Below the pieces are notes generated by a model, which made no database searches, was not told the origin of the DNA, and saw only the letters and a program-made list of their open reading frames with translations. Shown here piece after piece: positions 53,167 through 62,438 of a DNA stretch of 64,000 nt. Numbering within the stretch: position 1 is the stretch's first letter; every line of letters starts with the position of its first letter. Made by a program: the position numbers and the translations under genes. The DNA is from Ruminococcus sp. (lineage in GTDB: Bacteria > Bacillota > Clostridia > Oscillospirales > Ruminococcaceae), in assembly GCA_021202895.1 (NCBI GenBank), contig JAJQCE010000010.1, positions 58,920 through 122,919 of the forward strand, written 5' to 3'.

Positions 53167-54015
53167 TTATCTGCTTAAATATCTGTTTAGTGCATCCTTA
53201 GCCCACATCGTATGCTTATATCCGTAATCGTACAGCCGCAAAAGCTTGTCGGGATCGTTGTCGGTTCGTTTTACCAGCAGCTCCTTTTTAGGATTAAATA
53301 CAAACGCCTTGCCAGAAGCTCTGAGCCTTTCAAGCTCTGCCATGCTTTCATTGTAGCGTTTGGCCCTTGAGCAGAACATCTCTACAAATTCTGGATATTG
53401 TCTGTATGCGCGCTTTATAAGCTTTTCAGTCGGTTCGTCAGTCTTTTGAAATCCTCGCTCTCTGGTGAGTATGACTATAATTTTATCACAGCCGTCCATG
53501 ATTGCCTGATTAAACGGCAGTGAATCTGAAATTCCCCCGTCCATATAAAGCCGTCCGTCAATTTCAATAGGCGGAAAGAGAATCGGCAGAGCGCAGCTAG
53601 CTCTTAAATGGGTGAGCTTGGGATCGTTTCTTGGAGTGTCAGGATAGTATGGCTGCCCAGTTTCAAGGTCTGTCATAACCGATATGCACTTGCCCTTAAA
53701 GCTTGCAAACGCATCAAAATCAAACGGCAAAAGCTCGTTTGGCACTTTTCCGAAAACATAGTCAAGATTGTAAAAGCTTCTGTTTGACGGTCTGAAAAGA
53801 TGCCTTATGCCTGAATATTCGTTAGTCCACATATAGTCTGTCACAAGAGCCTTGTTTCTGCCCGATTGGTTTGAACAGTAGGAAACGCCGAACGCAATTC
53901 CTGCTGATACTCCTATAAAGTAGTCGGCATAAATGCCTAAATCCAAAAGTGCGTCCATTACGCCTGCCGTATATACAGTGCGGCTTGCACCGCCCTCCGC
54001 AATTATTCCAAGCAT
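53167..54015 (-). CDS. Patatin-like phospholipase (YjjU/RssA-like)
   Basis: A 282-residue Ser-Asp dyad hydrolase. The oxyanion loop is IAEGGASRTVYTAG, the nucleophile Ser lies in the GxSxG elbow FIGVSAG (near residue 38), and the Asp in MDGGISDSLPF (near residue 158). Acts on acyl esters of membrane lipids. First gene of an operon with the metallophosphoesterase and dipeptidase; together they could process lipids and peptides of the envelope, but this is inference. Confidence 0.9.
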   Translation of the reverse strand: MLGIIAEGGASRTVYTAGVMDALLDLGIYADYFIGVSAGIAFGVSYCSNQSGRNKALVTDYMWTNEYSGIRHLFRPSNRSFYNLDYVFGKVPNELLPFDFDAFASFKGKCISVMTDLETGQPYYPDTPRNDPKLTHLRASCALPILFPPIEIDGRLYMDGGISDSLPFNQAIMDGCDKIIVILTRERGFQKTDEPTEKLIKRAYRQYPEFVEMFCSRAKRYNESMAELERLRASGKAFVFNPKKELLVKRTDNDPDKLLRLYDYGYKHTMWAKDALNRYLSR

Positions 54016-54264
54016 AGCCTTCTCTCCCTGCTAAATATAGCTGTTTTAAAAACATATTCTTATATATAAATTATACCACATTATATAGAAAAGCAATGTA
54101 TTTTATATGTTGCCTAAATGTTAAATATGAGTTAATATTTGTTTTAGAAAAATTGTGGTGAGAAAATTGAAAAAAGCTTGAGCTTGAAAAAATGAAATTG
54201 TATGAATTTGATATAAGTGGCATAATAATAAGTGAAAAGGTCGAAAAAAATTTACCTTTACCAC
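54016..54264. other. Divergent spacer upstream of the patatin and SGNH genes
   Basis: Very AT-rich. A minus-strand TATAAT near 54070 is a candidate -10 for the patatin operon but lacks a well-spaced -35. No ORF. Confidence 0.4.
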
Positions 54265-54293
54265 TTGATTTTTAAGTGAAAATGTGTTATGAT
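54265..54293 (+). promoter_or_regulatory. Promoter of the O-acylation cassette
   Basis: TTGATT (54265-54270), 17-base spacer, TATGAT (54288-54293). The -35 sits inside an inverted repeat CACTT...AAGTG (54263-54279), a possible operator. Confidence 0.65.
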
Positions 54294-54328
54294 AATAAGG
54301 TATAGAAATTGAAGGGAGCGACAGCGCA

Positions 54329-55198
54329 TTGCAGACCGAAGGAGAAAGAAAAAGAGATAAGCGTATAAGAGTACAGGAAATTGTGGTTACAGTGATTTGT
54401 CTTGCGCTTATTGTGTTTGTTTTTACGTGGCTTATAACAGTGGCAGTTTCAGGCAGAAAGCATGGACTTGCCGCAAATGCTGATATATCCTCATCACAGT
54501 CTGATAACTCCTCCGCCGAATTAGAGGACGGCTTAAGCTCTGATATTAATGAGGAAGAAAGCTCACAGTCGGAGGATTCGCAGACTACAGATGAATCGGA
54601 AGCTCCCTATGCCGGAGCGGCAGATGACGATGATTTTTCGGACGCCTGCTTTATAGGAGATTCACGCACGGTAGGACTTGGTATGAACTGCGATAAACCA
54701 GATGCGGATTTCTATGCTTCGCAGGGATTAAGCATAAACAAAGCTCTCACCGATGAAATTGTCACACTCGACGATGGCAGTACGGGAACGGTTATTGACG
54801 GAGTTTCTCAAAAGGACTATAAGCGGATATTTATAATGTTCGGAATTAACGAGATTGGCTGGCCTTATCCTGATAATTTTGTTGACTATTACATAGAGCT
54901 TGTAGAAGAAATAGAGCAGGCTGCGCCGAACGCTACTATTTACATACAGTCAGTGCTTCCCGTATCTGATACGGCTGTTGAAACCAATGAGGTTTTTACT
55001 AATGAGAATGTTGACGCCTTCAATGAGTATGTAAAACAGGCGGCTGACGAAACTGATACTGTTTATCTTGATATAAATCAATATTTTAAAGACGAGGACG
55101 GGAGCTTGCCTGAGGACGCAGCGACTGACGGGATACATTTTACAAGAGATTATTATCTTCTGTGGATAGATATTTTAGCATATCTTGCTCCATCATAA
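54329..55198 (+). CDS. Membrane-anchored SGNH-hydrolase-like protein of the acylation cassette
   Basis: A 289-residue protein with a basic cytosolic N-terminus, membrane helix (about 18-40), an acidic Ser/Glu/Asp-rich spacer (52-100), and an extracellular SGNH fold. The catalytic Ser112 is in CFIGDSRTVGL, an Asn-type block in MFGINEIGW, and the DGIHFT motif provides Asp and His. With the MBOAT gene downstream it probably transfers or removes acyl groups on a surface glycan. Start is TTG 54329 with AAGGGAG upstream. Confidence 0.82.
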   Translation: MQTEGERKRDKRIRVQEIVVTVICLALIVFVFTWLITVAVSGRKHGLAANADISSSQSDNSSAELEDGLSSDINEEESSQSEDSQTTDESEAPYAGAADDDDFSDACFIGDSRTVGLGMNCDKPDADFYASQGLSINKALTDEIVTLDDGSTGTVIDGVSQKDYKRIFIMFGINEIGWPYPDNFVDYYIELVEEIEQAAPNATIYIQSVLPVSDTAVETNEVFTNENVDAFNEYVKQAADETDTVYLDINQYFKDEDGSLPEDAATDGIHFTRDYYLLWIDILAYLAPS

Positions 55199-55223
55199 AA
55201 ATTAGCAAAGGAAATGATAAAAA

Positions 55224-55736
55224 ATGAAAGAGAATTTTAAAAGGCTTATCTGTGTATTTTCAGCGGCTTTGATTGCGGCGGTGCTTGTTTCCTGCGGCAG
55301 TGACGAAAGTGACGAAAGCAGTCAGTCAAATGCTGAACAGACGCAGACGGACGTTACAGCTTTGACGGCTGAGGAGGTTGCCGACAACCTTTTTAACGGT
55401 ATAGAATACACCGATGAGCTTAACACTATAAGCAATGAGATGATAGAAAAGCTTTATGGAATCAGCGAGGATAAGTACACGAGCGCAAGAGTTTACGTAG
55501 GAGGAGTTTCCACAGCAGAGGAGATAGCCTGCTTTGACGCAGCTGATGAAACAGCGGCTCAGGAGATTAAACAGGCGTGTGAGGACAGAATTTCCGATCA
55601 GATTGCCGCAGTCGAGGACTATAATCCCGATGAGCTTGTTAAGCTTAACAACCCCGTGCTTGTCACAAGCGGCAATTCAGTGTATATGTGCCTTAGCAAT
55701 GACAATGATGCCGCAAAGGATATTTTGGGACAATAA
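55224..55736 (+). CDS. DUF4358 lipoprotein
   Basis: A 170-residue secreted lipoprotein: signal peptide with lipobox LVSC and acylated Cys24, a Ser/Asp/Gln linker, and a DUF4358 domain (MIEKLYGISEDKYTSARVYVGG, TAEEIACFDA, VYMCLSNDND). This domain is found beside MBOAT/DHHW genes in Clostridia; its job in the acylation machinery is unknown. Fourth of the cassette by function, second by order; gaps of 25 and 33 bases to its neighbours. Confidence 0.85.
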   Translation: MKENFKRLICVFSAALIAAVLVSCGSDESDESSQSNAEQTQTDVTALTAEEVADNLFNGIEYTDELNTISNEMIEKLYGISEDKYTSARVYVGGVSTAEEIACFDAADETAAQEIKQACEDRISDQIAAVEDYNPDELVKLNNPVLVTSGNSVYMCLSNDNDAAKDILGQ

Positions 55737-55769
55737 GGCTAATTTTAAAATAAACGGAGAAATTTAAAG

Positions 55770-57248
55770 ATGGTTTTTTCAAGCCTTGTATTTTTGTTTG
55801 CATTTTTGCCGGCAGTTCTGCTGCTGTATTTTGTTGTACCAAAAAGGCTGAAAAATCTGACGCTTTTTGTCGTAAGCCTTGTTTTTTACGCATGGGGCGA
55901 ACCGCTTTACGTGCTGTTAATGATAGGCTCAATTTTAATCGCCTACATGACGGGACTTTTTGCGGATAAATCAAAAAACAAGCCTATAGTCGCAAAGGCG
56001 GCGGTTATACTTGACGTTGTATGGAGTATAGGTCTGCTTTTCCTTTTTAAGTACGCTGATTTTATTATTGAAAATATCAACTCACTTTTTTCAACTAATA
56101 TCTCTCTTTTAAATTACTCGCTTCCGATTGGAATTTCATTCTATACCTTCCAGTCACTCTCTTACGTTATTGACGTCTATAGAGGCAACGTCAAATCTCA
56201 GAAAAACTTTATCACCCTTGGCACCTATGTTGCGCTTTTTCCGCAGCTTGTCGCAGGACCTATTGTTCGCTATGCCGATATTGAAAAGCAGCTTGAAAAC
56301 AGAAGCAGCTTTTCCTTATCGGACTATTTTGTTTATTTATCAAGGAGAAAAAAGGGCGAATGTGACAAGCCGCAGTTTAATTACAATCAGTTTGCATCAG
56401 GAATAAAACGCTTCTCGGTCGGACTTGCTAAAAAAGCTATACTTGCCAATAGCATCTATGAGCTTTTCAATACAATCTCAACATCCGACTATTCACAGCT
56501 CAGCGTTGCGGCGTCATGGCTCGGCGTAATAGCCTATACTTTTGAAATTTATTTTGATTTTAGCGGCTATTCCGATATGGCAATCGGACTTGGAAAAATG
56601 CTCGGCTTTGATTTTCTTGAAAACTTTAATTATCCCTACATCTCAACATCAATCACAGATTTTTGGCGCAGATGGCATATGTCGCTTTCGTCATGGTTCA
56701 GAGATTATGTCTATATCCCACTCGGCGGAAACCGCAAGGGCAAGGCAAGGCAGTGCCTAAACATAATGATAGTCTGGTCGCTTACAGGCTTGTGGCACGG
56801 CGCAAGCTGGAACTTTGTCCTTTGGGGAGTTTATTTTGGCGTGCTGCTTATGATTGAAAAATTCCTGCTCAAAAAGCCACTCGAAAAGCTGCCGAATGTT
56901 ATAACACATATCTATGCGCTTTTCTTTATAGTAATTGGCTGGGGAATTTTCGCATACGAGGACACTTCATCTCTTGTCGGCAATTTCAAAAATATGTTTG
57001 GCTTTGGCGGACTGCCTTTGTGGAATGGACAAACTACTATGTGGTTTGTAGAGTATCTGCCGATTATAATCATTTTGATTTTAGGCTCAACTCCGCTTGC
57101 TAAAAGTATAGGCGAGTGGATTGAAGGCAAGAACACTTCGCTTTATCAGTGCGTTTTAGAACCGCTTTCCACAGCCGCAATGCTGCTTCTTTCGGCGGCG
57201 TACCTTGCGAGCAGCTCTTATAATCCGTTCATTTACTTTAGATTCTGA
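55770..57248 (+). CDS. MBOAT family O-acyltransferase (AlgI/DltB-like)
   Basis: A 492-residue polytopic protein that carries acyl groups across the membrane to extracellular polymers. Family signatures are SYVIDVYRGNV, the amphipathic segment DFWRRWHMSLSSWFRDYVYIPLGGNRKG, and the catalytic His in GLWHGASWNFVLWGVYFG. About eleven membrane segments are expected. Directly upstream of the DHHW partner, the same pairing as AlgI with AlgJ/AlgX in alginate O-acetylation. The polymer here is unknown; teichoic acid or an exopolysaccharide is plausible. Confidence 0.94.
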   Translation: MVFSSLVFLFAFLPAVLLLYFVVPKRLKNLTLFVVSLVFYAWGEPLYVLLMIGSILIAYMTGLFADKSKNKPIVAKAAVILDVVWSIGLLFLFKYADFIIENINSLFSTNISLLNYSLPIGISFYTFQSLSYVIDVYRGNVKSQKNFITLGTYVALFPQLVAGPIVRYADIEKQLENRSSFSLSDYFVYLSRRKKGECDKPQFNYNQFASGIKRFSVGLAKKAILANSIYELFNTISTSDYSQLSVAASWLGVIAYTFEIYFDFSGYSDMAIGLGKMLGFDFLENFNYPYISTSITDFWRRWHMSLSSWFRDYVYIPLGGNRKGKARQCLNIMIVWSLTGLWHGASWNFVLWGVYFGVLLMIEKFLLKKPLEKLPNVITHIYALFFIVIGWGIFAYEDTSSLVGNFKNMFGFGGLPLWNGQTTMWFVEYLPIIIILILGSTPLAKSIGEWIEGKNTSLYQCVLEPLSTAAMLLLSAAYLASSSYNPFIYFRF

Positions 57249-57263
57249 TGGGAGGGGATTTTC

Positions 57264-58394
57264 TTGAAGCTTGACGACAAACAGCGCAGCAGACTTTCCT
57301 GCATAATTTTAATATGCGTGTTTGCAGTGTTTCTGCTTGCTTTTGTAGTTGGAACTATTTTAAGCGAGGACAGAGATTTTTCTGAAATGGAAAACCGCAC
57401 GCTTGCGCAAAAGCCTGAGATTAGTAAGGAAGCTGTGTCGTCAGGCAAGCTTGACGATGATTTTGAAGAGTACTACAGCGACCAGATTTTTCTTAAGGAC
57501 GCACTTATGGCGATGAAAACCACTTGCGATTACGCAGTGGGCAAAACCTGTCAGAACGGCGTTTTCTTCGGCTCTGACGGCTATATGCTTCAGCAGTATA
57601 TTGAAGATACTGAAAATGTAGAAGCTAATATTTCCTATCTGAATGATTTTGCAAAAAAGCTTGACGTGGACGTGGATTTATTGCTTGTGCCAAATAGCAT
57701 AGCTGTAAATTCCGATAAGCTCCCCATAGGCGCCTTTACTGATGACCAGCTTGAAACTGTTTCCTTGATTGAAAATTCACTGGACGAAAATATAGCTTTC
57801 TTTAATCCGTATGAGATTCTTTGTGAGCTTGAGCAGGCTTACTACCGCACAGACCATCACTGGACGGCGGCTGCGGCAAAGACAACGATTGAGCAGTGGC
57901 TTTTGTCGGCTGGCTTTCAGCTCAAGGATATAGATTATAGCTATAATCAGACTGAAAATTTCTACGGCTCGCTCTATTCAAAAGCACCCGCCGCATTTGT
58001 AAAGCCTGACACCTTTGATTATTATGAAAATCCAACGCTTAACGTGACAGTTGAATATGTCAGCGAGTCAAGCAGAAGCGATTCTCTGATTGACGAAAGC
58101 TATCTTGATAAAAAGGATAAGTATTCGTCGCTTTTAGGCGGAAACTTTTCACAGATAAAAATAACATCAGAATGTGAAAGTGACGAGAAGCTGCTCCTTT
58201 TAAAGGATTCATATGCAAATGCCGTAGTCCCGATATTGGCAAATTACTTTAGCGAGATATATATAATCGACCTGAGATATTTTCATTTTGAAAGCGTAAG
58301 CAAGCTGGTTGAAGAACAGGGGATTGACAGAGTGCTGATGCTTTATAACGTTGATTTTATAAATGAGGATAAAAATTTTGTATGGCTTGAGTAA
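57264..58394 (+). CDS. DHHW (AlgX/AlgJ-like) acyl-transfer protein
   Basis: A 376-residue membrane-anchored SGNH-like protein. One N-terminal helix (about 12-32), the family opening FSEMENRTLAQKPEIS, then the catalytic block YRTDHHWTAAAAK near residue 194 and the Ser-containing LLLLKDSYANAVVPIL that supplies the third catalytic residue. It accepts acyl groups exported by the MBOAT protein and passes them to the glycan. Start TTG 57264 has GGGAGGGG 6 bases before it. Strong terminator follows. Confidence 0.9.
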   Translation: MKLDDKQRSRLSCIILICVFAVFLLAFVVGTILSEDRDFSEMENRTLAQKPEISKEAVSSGKLDDDFEEYYSDQIFLKDALMAMKTTCDYAVGKTCQNGVFFGSDGYMLQQYIEDTENVEANISYLNDFAKKLDVDVDLLLVPNSIAVNSDKLPIGAFTDDQLETVSLIENSLDENIAFFNPYEILCELEQAYYRTDHHWTAAAAKTTIEQWLLSAGFQLKDIDYSYNQTENFYGSLYSKAPAAFVKPDTFDYYENPTLNVTVEYVSESSRSDSLIDESYLDKKDKYSSLLGGNFSQIKITSECESDEKLLLLKDSYANAVVPILANYFSEIYIIDLRYFHFESVSKLVEEQGIDRVLMLYNVDFINEDKNFVWLE

Positions 58395-58446
58395 TTTTGA
58401 CGAATAAAAAAAACAGAAAAAATCATTGTTTTTCTTATAAAATGAA

Positions 58447-58483
58447 GCCGAATTGATTTAAAATAGTCAATTCGGCGTTTTTT
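58447..58483 (+). terminator. Terminator of the O-acylation cassette
   Basis: GCCGAATTGA (58447-58456) pairs perfectly with TCAATTCGGC (58467-58476), then GTTTTTT. Confidence 0.92.
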
Positions 58484-58642
58484 GCGCTTTGTTTTTAAAA
58501 TTCAATGCAACATAGCTGTATTTTTATGCTCAAAAAATTTGTGAATTTTAACCGTTGACATTTTTGAGCTTTTGGATATGATTAAAGGTGAGAAGAGAAA
58601 TAGTATTTTTACAGATGTATTTAAAAGGAACGGAGGGCTGGT

Positions 58643-58876
58643 ATGACTAGTGAAATTATTGTTGCGCTTTGCTCTTTGGCAGGGACTTTTTTTGGCACTT
58701 TTTCAGGCATAAAGCTGATGAGCTACCGCATAGAGCAGCTTGAGAAAAAGGTTGAAAAGCACAACAATGTGGTTGAAAGAATGGCGGTTGTGGAAAACAA
58801 AATTACTGTCGCCGACCATAGAATTTCGGATTTGGAAATACAAATGCAAAATAACGATTTAAAGCATAATATGTAA
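58643..58876 (+). CDS. XhlA-like small membrane/coiled-coil protein
   Basis: A 77-residue protein with one N-terminal membrane helix (about 4-28) followed by a heptad-patterned coiled coil (IEQLEKKVEKHNNVVERMAVVENKI). This layout resembles haemolysin XhlA-type accessory proteins of phage lysis modules. GGAGG ribosome binding site. A holin-like gene follows about 90 bases later, but no endolysin or phage structural gene is near. Confidence 0.55.
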   Translation: MTSEIIVALCSLAGTFFGTFSGIKLMSYRIEQLEKKVEKHNNVVERMAVVENKITVADHRISDLEIQMQNNDLKHNM

Positions 58877-58962
58877 AAGCCGCACTTGTTATATTTATTC
58901 ACATAGAATTTTTCTGACTTACTTTTTAATAAATTTAATTTGAAATTCGGAGGTGAATTTTA

Positions 58963-59142
58963 GTGAAAGCAAAGCTAGTTAAGCTTATAAATGTTAAATC
59001 AATCGTAACAATTTTGATGACTATAGTTTTTAGCCTAATGTCATGGAAAGGAATTGTTTCTAGCGAGCAGTTTGTTACCATTTTTACAACAGTTATAGCC
59101 TTTTATTTTGGAACACAGCAGAACAAGAGCAATGACGAATAG
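58963..59142 (+). CDS. Small holin-like protein
   Basis: A 59-residue frame starting at GTG 58963 with GGAGG 9 bases upstream. Basic N-terminus (MKAKLVKLINVKS), two membrane segments (about 14-30 and 36-50) and a polar C-terminus (TQQNKSNDE). Closely resembles the short holins found in gut Clostridia phages and in domesticated loci. Ends in a strong terminator. With the preceding gene it forms a two-gene unit. Confidence 0.6.
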   Translation: MKAKLVKLINVKSIVTILMTIVFSLMSWKGIVSSEQFVTIFTTVIAFYFGTQQNKSNDE

Positions 59143-59148
59143 CTTTAT

Positions 59149-59178
59149 GTCGGCAGTGTTACAGCTGCCGACTTTTTT
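59149..59178 (+). terminator. Terminator of the holin-like pair
   Basis: GTCGGCAG (59149-59156) pairs with CTGCCGAC (59165-59172), then T6. Confidence 0.9.
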
Positions 59179-59226
59179 GTAAATCATATAGGCGTTTGAC
59201 TATATCATTTATCCGAAAATAACTAT

Positions 59227-59255
59227 TTGCATATAATGACGTTTTGTGTTAATAT
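59227..59255 (+). promoter_or_regulatory. Promoter of the CE2-type esterase gene
   Basis: TTGCAT (59227-59232), 17-base spacer, TAATAT (59250-59255). Confidence 0.55.
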
Positions 59256-59296
59256 AAAAGTAAGGAATTATATAAAATTCATAGGAGGTAAAAACA

Positions 59297-60826
59297 ATGA
59301 AAATATTTAGATCTTCACTTGCTACTGTTTGTGCGGCGGCAATAGCATTCACCTGTTCAGGTGCAGTTTATGCTGATGATGACACTACCGAGCTTACCGC
59401 TTACGAGGCGACTACTGACAATGTAAAGACTTTAGGACGCACATACTATGACGGTGAATCGCTTTGGCTTTCACATTCAGCAACGGGAGTGGAATTTACA
59501 TTCACAGGCTCTACAGTTACAGCAACGCTCACTGGCGAAAACGGCACAAGAATGGCAATTTATTCAGACGGTGAAAGAGTACTTGATTTTATGACATCAT
59601 CTATGCCTGGCACTGTCACTGTTGAGCTTGAAGAGGGCGAGCATACGATAAGTATACTTAAACTTTCGGAGGCTATGCAGTCAACTGTTCTTATTGACAG
59701 CATTTCTGTTGACAGCGATGAGGGAATTTCTCCGACATCTGCAAAGAGCAAAAAAATCGAATTTATCGGCGATTCAATCACCTGTGGATACGGAATTGAT
59801 GGCGCAAGCGCAAGCGAGAGCTTTTCGACCACTACAGAGGATGGAGCAAGAACATATGCATATAAGACAGCACAGCTTTTTAATGCGGATTACAGTATGG
59901 TTAGCGTAAGCGGCTGTGGAATTGTTTCAGGTTATACAGGCAGTGCAGGAACTGCAAATACAGCAAATCTTATGACTGATTTTTATGAGAATCTTGGACA
60001 TGCATGGGGTTGGTTTCATGATACATATGTAGATGCAATTGAATGGGATTTTGATGAATATGTACCTGACTTAATTGTTATAAATCTTGGCACAAATGAT
60101 TATTCTTATACAGGCAGCGATGAGGATTTAATACAGGAGTACACTGACGGCTATGTTGAGTTCTTAAAGCAGGTAAGAGAAAACAATCCTGACAGCGAGA
60201 TTCTTTGCACGCTTGGAATTATGGGACAGCAGCTTTATTCTGCAATGGAAACGGCTGTAGCAAATTACATTGAGGAAACTGGCGATACAAAGGTTAATAC
60301 TCTTGAGTTTGACACTATTGATTCATCAACAGAGGGCTATGGCTCGGATTATCACCCTACAGAGCTTACTCATGAGAAAGCAGCGTATACTCTTGCTGAA
60401 AAAATAAACGAGCTTTACGGTTGGGAAATTGATGAAACTGTTGATATAACGGCTTCAGAAGAAAAGCTTACTCCTCTTACTGGTATAATGGACGCTGATG
60501 AAGATGATGACAGTGACAAAACTGATGAGAATTTAGAAGATGATGAGAGTAGCGATGATGAGGATATAGCTTCAGATGACGAAGATACATCAGAAGATGA
60601 AGATTCTGAGGAAGATGAAGCTTCAGATGAGGAATCTGATGAGGAATCTGATGAGGATTCATCAACCGCTTCTGCTTCGACAAGCAGCTCTGCTTCTTCA
60701 ACGACTTCTTCAAGTTCATCTTCTAGCAATGACTCAAACCCTGTAACTGGTGCGGCAGGCGCAGCTTGTGCAGCGGCAGTTTTAGCGGTGGGAGTATTTG
60801 TCGCAGTTAAGAAGGCTAAGAAATAA
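59297..60826 (+). CDS. Cell-wall-anchored CE2-type carbohydrate esterase (SGNH)
   Basis: A 509-residue secreted esterase. Signal peptide (1-26, cut after VYA), an N-terminal jelly-roll CE2 domain (about 40-140), and an SGNH catalytic domain with nucleophile Ser160 in FIGDSITCGYG, INLGTNDY, and His in SDYHPTELTHEKAA. CE2 enzymes remove acetyl groups from xylan, mannan or other glycans. The C-terminus has an acidic Asp/Glu/Ser stretch (about 395-450), a Ser/Thr stretch, then an LPXTG-like signal NPVTG (481-485), a hydrophobic helix and KKAKK. The sortase-type anchor fits display on the cell wall. Confidence 0.88.
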   Translation: MKIFRSSLATVCAAAIAFTCSGAVYADDDTTELTAYEATTDNVKTLGRTYYDGESLWLSHSATGVEFTFTGSTVTATLTGENGTRMAIYSDGERVLDFMTSSMPGTVTVELEEGEHTISILKLSEAMQSTVLIDSISVDSDEGISPTSAKSKKIEFIGDSITCGYGIDGASASESFSTTTEDGARTYAYKTAQLFNADYSMVSVSGCGIVSGYTGSAGTANTANLMTDFYENLGHAWGWFHDTYVDAIEWDFDEYVPDLIVINLGTNDYSYTGSDEDLIQEYTDGYVEFLKQVRENNPDSEILCTLGIMGQQLYSAMETAVANYIEETGDTKVNTLEFDTIDSSTEGYGSDYHPTELTHEKAAYTLAEKINELYGWEIDETVDITASEEKLTPLTGIMDADEDDDSDKTDENLEDDESSDDEDIASDDEDTSEDEDSEEDEASDEESDEESDEDSSTASASTSSSASSTTSSSSSSSNDSNPVTGAAGAACAAAVLAVGVFVAVKKAKK

Positions 60827-60845
60827 GTCTCAGATTGAATAAAAT

Positions 60846-60879
60846 AATCCACAGCGAATAAAAACGCTGTGGATTTTTT
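60846..60879. terminator. Bidirectional terminator between the esterase and citrate synthase
   Basis: AATCCACAGCG (60846-60856) pairs perfectly with CGCTGTGGATT (60865-60875), followed by T-run. Confidence 0.9.
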
Positions 60880-60938
60880 GTTATGCTGTTGTTTCGACAT
60901 TTTACAATAATTTCATGTGGTAAAATAAAATCAAGAAA

Positions 60939-62297
60939 TCATCTCTCGTCAATCGGAACGTAATTGCGTTCTCTCATCACTGCCTTATACGCAGGGCGGA
61001 TAATCCTCTTGCCTGTTACAAGCTCCTCAAAGCGGTGAGCGCACCAGCCTGCCATTCTTGAAACGGCAAAGAGCGGAGTGAACATTTCGCTTGGGATTCC
61101 CAACATTCTATATACAAGTCCTGAATACATATCTACATTTGCGCACATTGCCTTTACATCGCCTTTCTTTTCGGCAAAAAGCTGCGGCGTAAGGCGTTCT
61201 ATGCTCTCTAAAAGCTTAAACTCATCCTCGTATTCAGTTCCGTCAGCAAGCTTTTTAGCATTAGCTTTCAGTATAACCGCTCTCGGATCGGACAAGGTGT
61301 AAACTGCGTGTCCCATTCCGTAGATAAGCCCAGAGTGGTCGAACGCCTCCTTGTTGAGAATTTTTCTTAGAAAATCCGCAACCTCGCCCTCGTTGCTCCA
61401 GTTTTTGACATTTTCCTTCACACATTCAAACATTTCAATTACCTTTATGTTTGCGCCGCCGTGCTTAGGTCCTTTTAGCGAGCCGATTGCCGCAGAATAT
61501 GCCGCATAGGGATCTGTGCCTGATGAGGTGAGTACTCGGCAGGTAAAGGTGGAGTTGTTACCGCCGCCGTGCTCGGCATGAAGCACAAGCATAATGTCAA
61601 GCAGCTTTGCCTCCTCATCGGTAAACTGCCTGTCGGGGCGAATTGCCGAAAGAATCATTTCGGCTGTAGAATGTCCCTTGATGAGCGGGTGCATAATCAT
61701 ACTTTCGCCGTCGTAAAATCTTCTCTTAACCTGATAAGCCAAAGTCATTATGTTGGGAAGCTTTGAAATAATTGAAATTGCCGTAGCCATTTCGTATTCC
61801 GGACTTCTGTTTTCAGGATTTTCATCATATGAATATAGAGTAAGCAGGGCTCGTCCCATCTTGTTCATGATATTTTTCGATGGAGCTTTTAAAATCATAT
61901 CCTCAAAAAAGTTATTAGGGAGCGCTCTGCTATCGTCAATAAGATCAAAAAACGCCTTTAGCTCCTCACGATTCGGCAGGCTTCCCATCAGTAAAAGATA
62001 TACTATCTCTTCATATGCAAAGCGGTTTTCCTTTACAGCATTGTTTACAAGGTCCTGAATGTTGTAGCCGCGGTAAAACAGCTTTCCCTGAATCGGTGAT
62101 TTTTCGCCCTCGTTAATGACATATCCGTGTACGTTGCATATGTTGGTAAGACCTGTCATGACACCTGTTCCATCTGCGTTTCTCAGACCTCTTTTAACGA
62201 CATATTTGTCGTAAAGCTTAGGGTCTATGGCGTTATTTGCCACAAACTGCTTATAGAGCATATTTCTAGCTGCTTTGTTTGACATAATATACTTCAT
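60939..62297 (-). CDS. gltA: Citrate synthase
   Basis: Condenses acetyl-CoA and oxaloacetate to citrate. The 452-residue protein has the catalytic His in LHAEHGGGNNSTFTCR, the second His in YGMGHAVYTLSDPRA, and Asp in ANVDMYSGLVYRMLG. A 2-methylcitrate synthase activity is possible. It is longer than the 370-430 residue bacterial type, with an N-terminal extension. Possible link to the oxaloacetate-using carboxyltransferase cluster 20 kb away is only metabolic. Monocistronic; start ATG 62297 behind GGGAAAG. Confidence 0.92.
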   Translation of the reverse strand: MKYIMSNKAARNMLYKQFVANNAIDPKLYDKYVVKRGLRNADGTGVMTGLTNICNVHGYVINEGEKSPIQGKLFYRGYNIQDLVNNAVKENRFAYEEIVYLLLMGSLPNREELKAFFDLIDDSRALPNNFFEDMILKAPSKNIMNKMGRALLTLYSYDENPENRSPEYEMATAISIISKLPNIMTLAYQVKRRFYDGESMIMHPLIKGHSTAEMILSAIRPDRQFTDEEAKLLDIMLVLHAEHGGGNNSTFTCRVLTSSGTDPYAAYSAAIGSLKGPKHGGANIKVIEMFECVKENVKNWSNEGEVADFLRKILNKEAFDHSGLIYGMGHAVYTLSDPRAVILKANAKKLADGTEYEDEFKLLESIERLTPQLFAEKKGDVKAMCANVDMYSGLVYRMLGIPSEMFTPLFAVSRMAGWCAHRFEELVTGKRIIRPAYKAVMRERNYVPIDER

Positions 62298-62438
62298 CTC
62301 GCTTTCCCTGCTTATTCGCAGTATTATATTTTTATTTTACATCATTTTTGCAATTTTGTCAAGTGCGCTGAAAAAAGCTTAGAAAATAAACACTTTTAGT
62401 TAAAAAATCAGAAAGAAAAAAGAAAGGAAAATGCTTTT

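Noticed and set aside
60480..60730. GAT/GAA/TCA-rich tract as a microsatellite or minus-strand gene
   Set aside because: It encodes the acidic and Ser-rich spacer of the anchored esterase; the open minus-strand frames are by-products of its composition.
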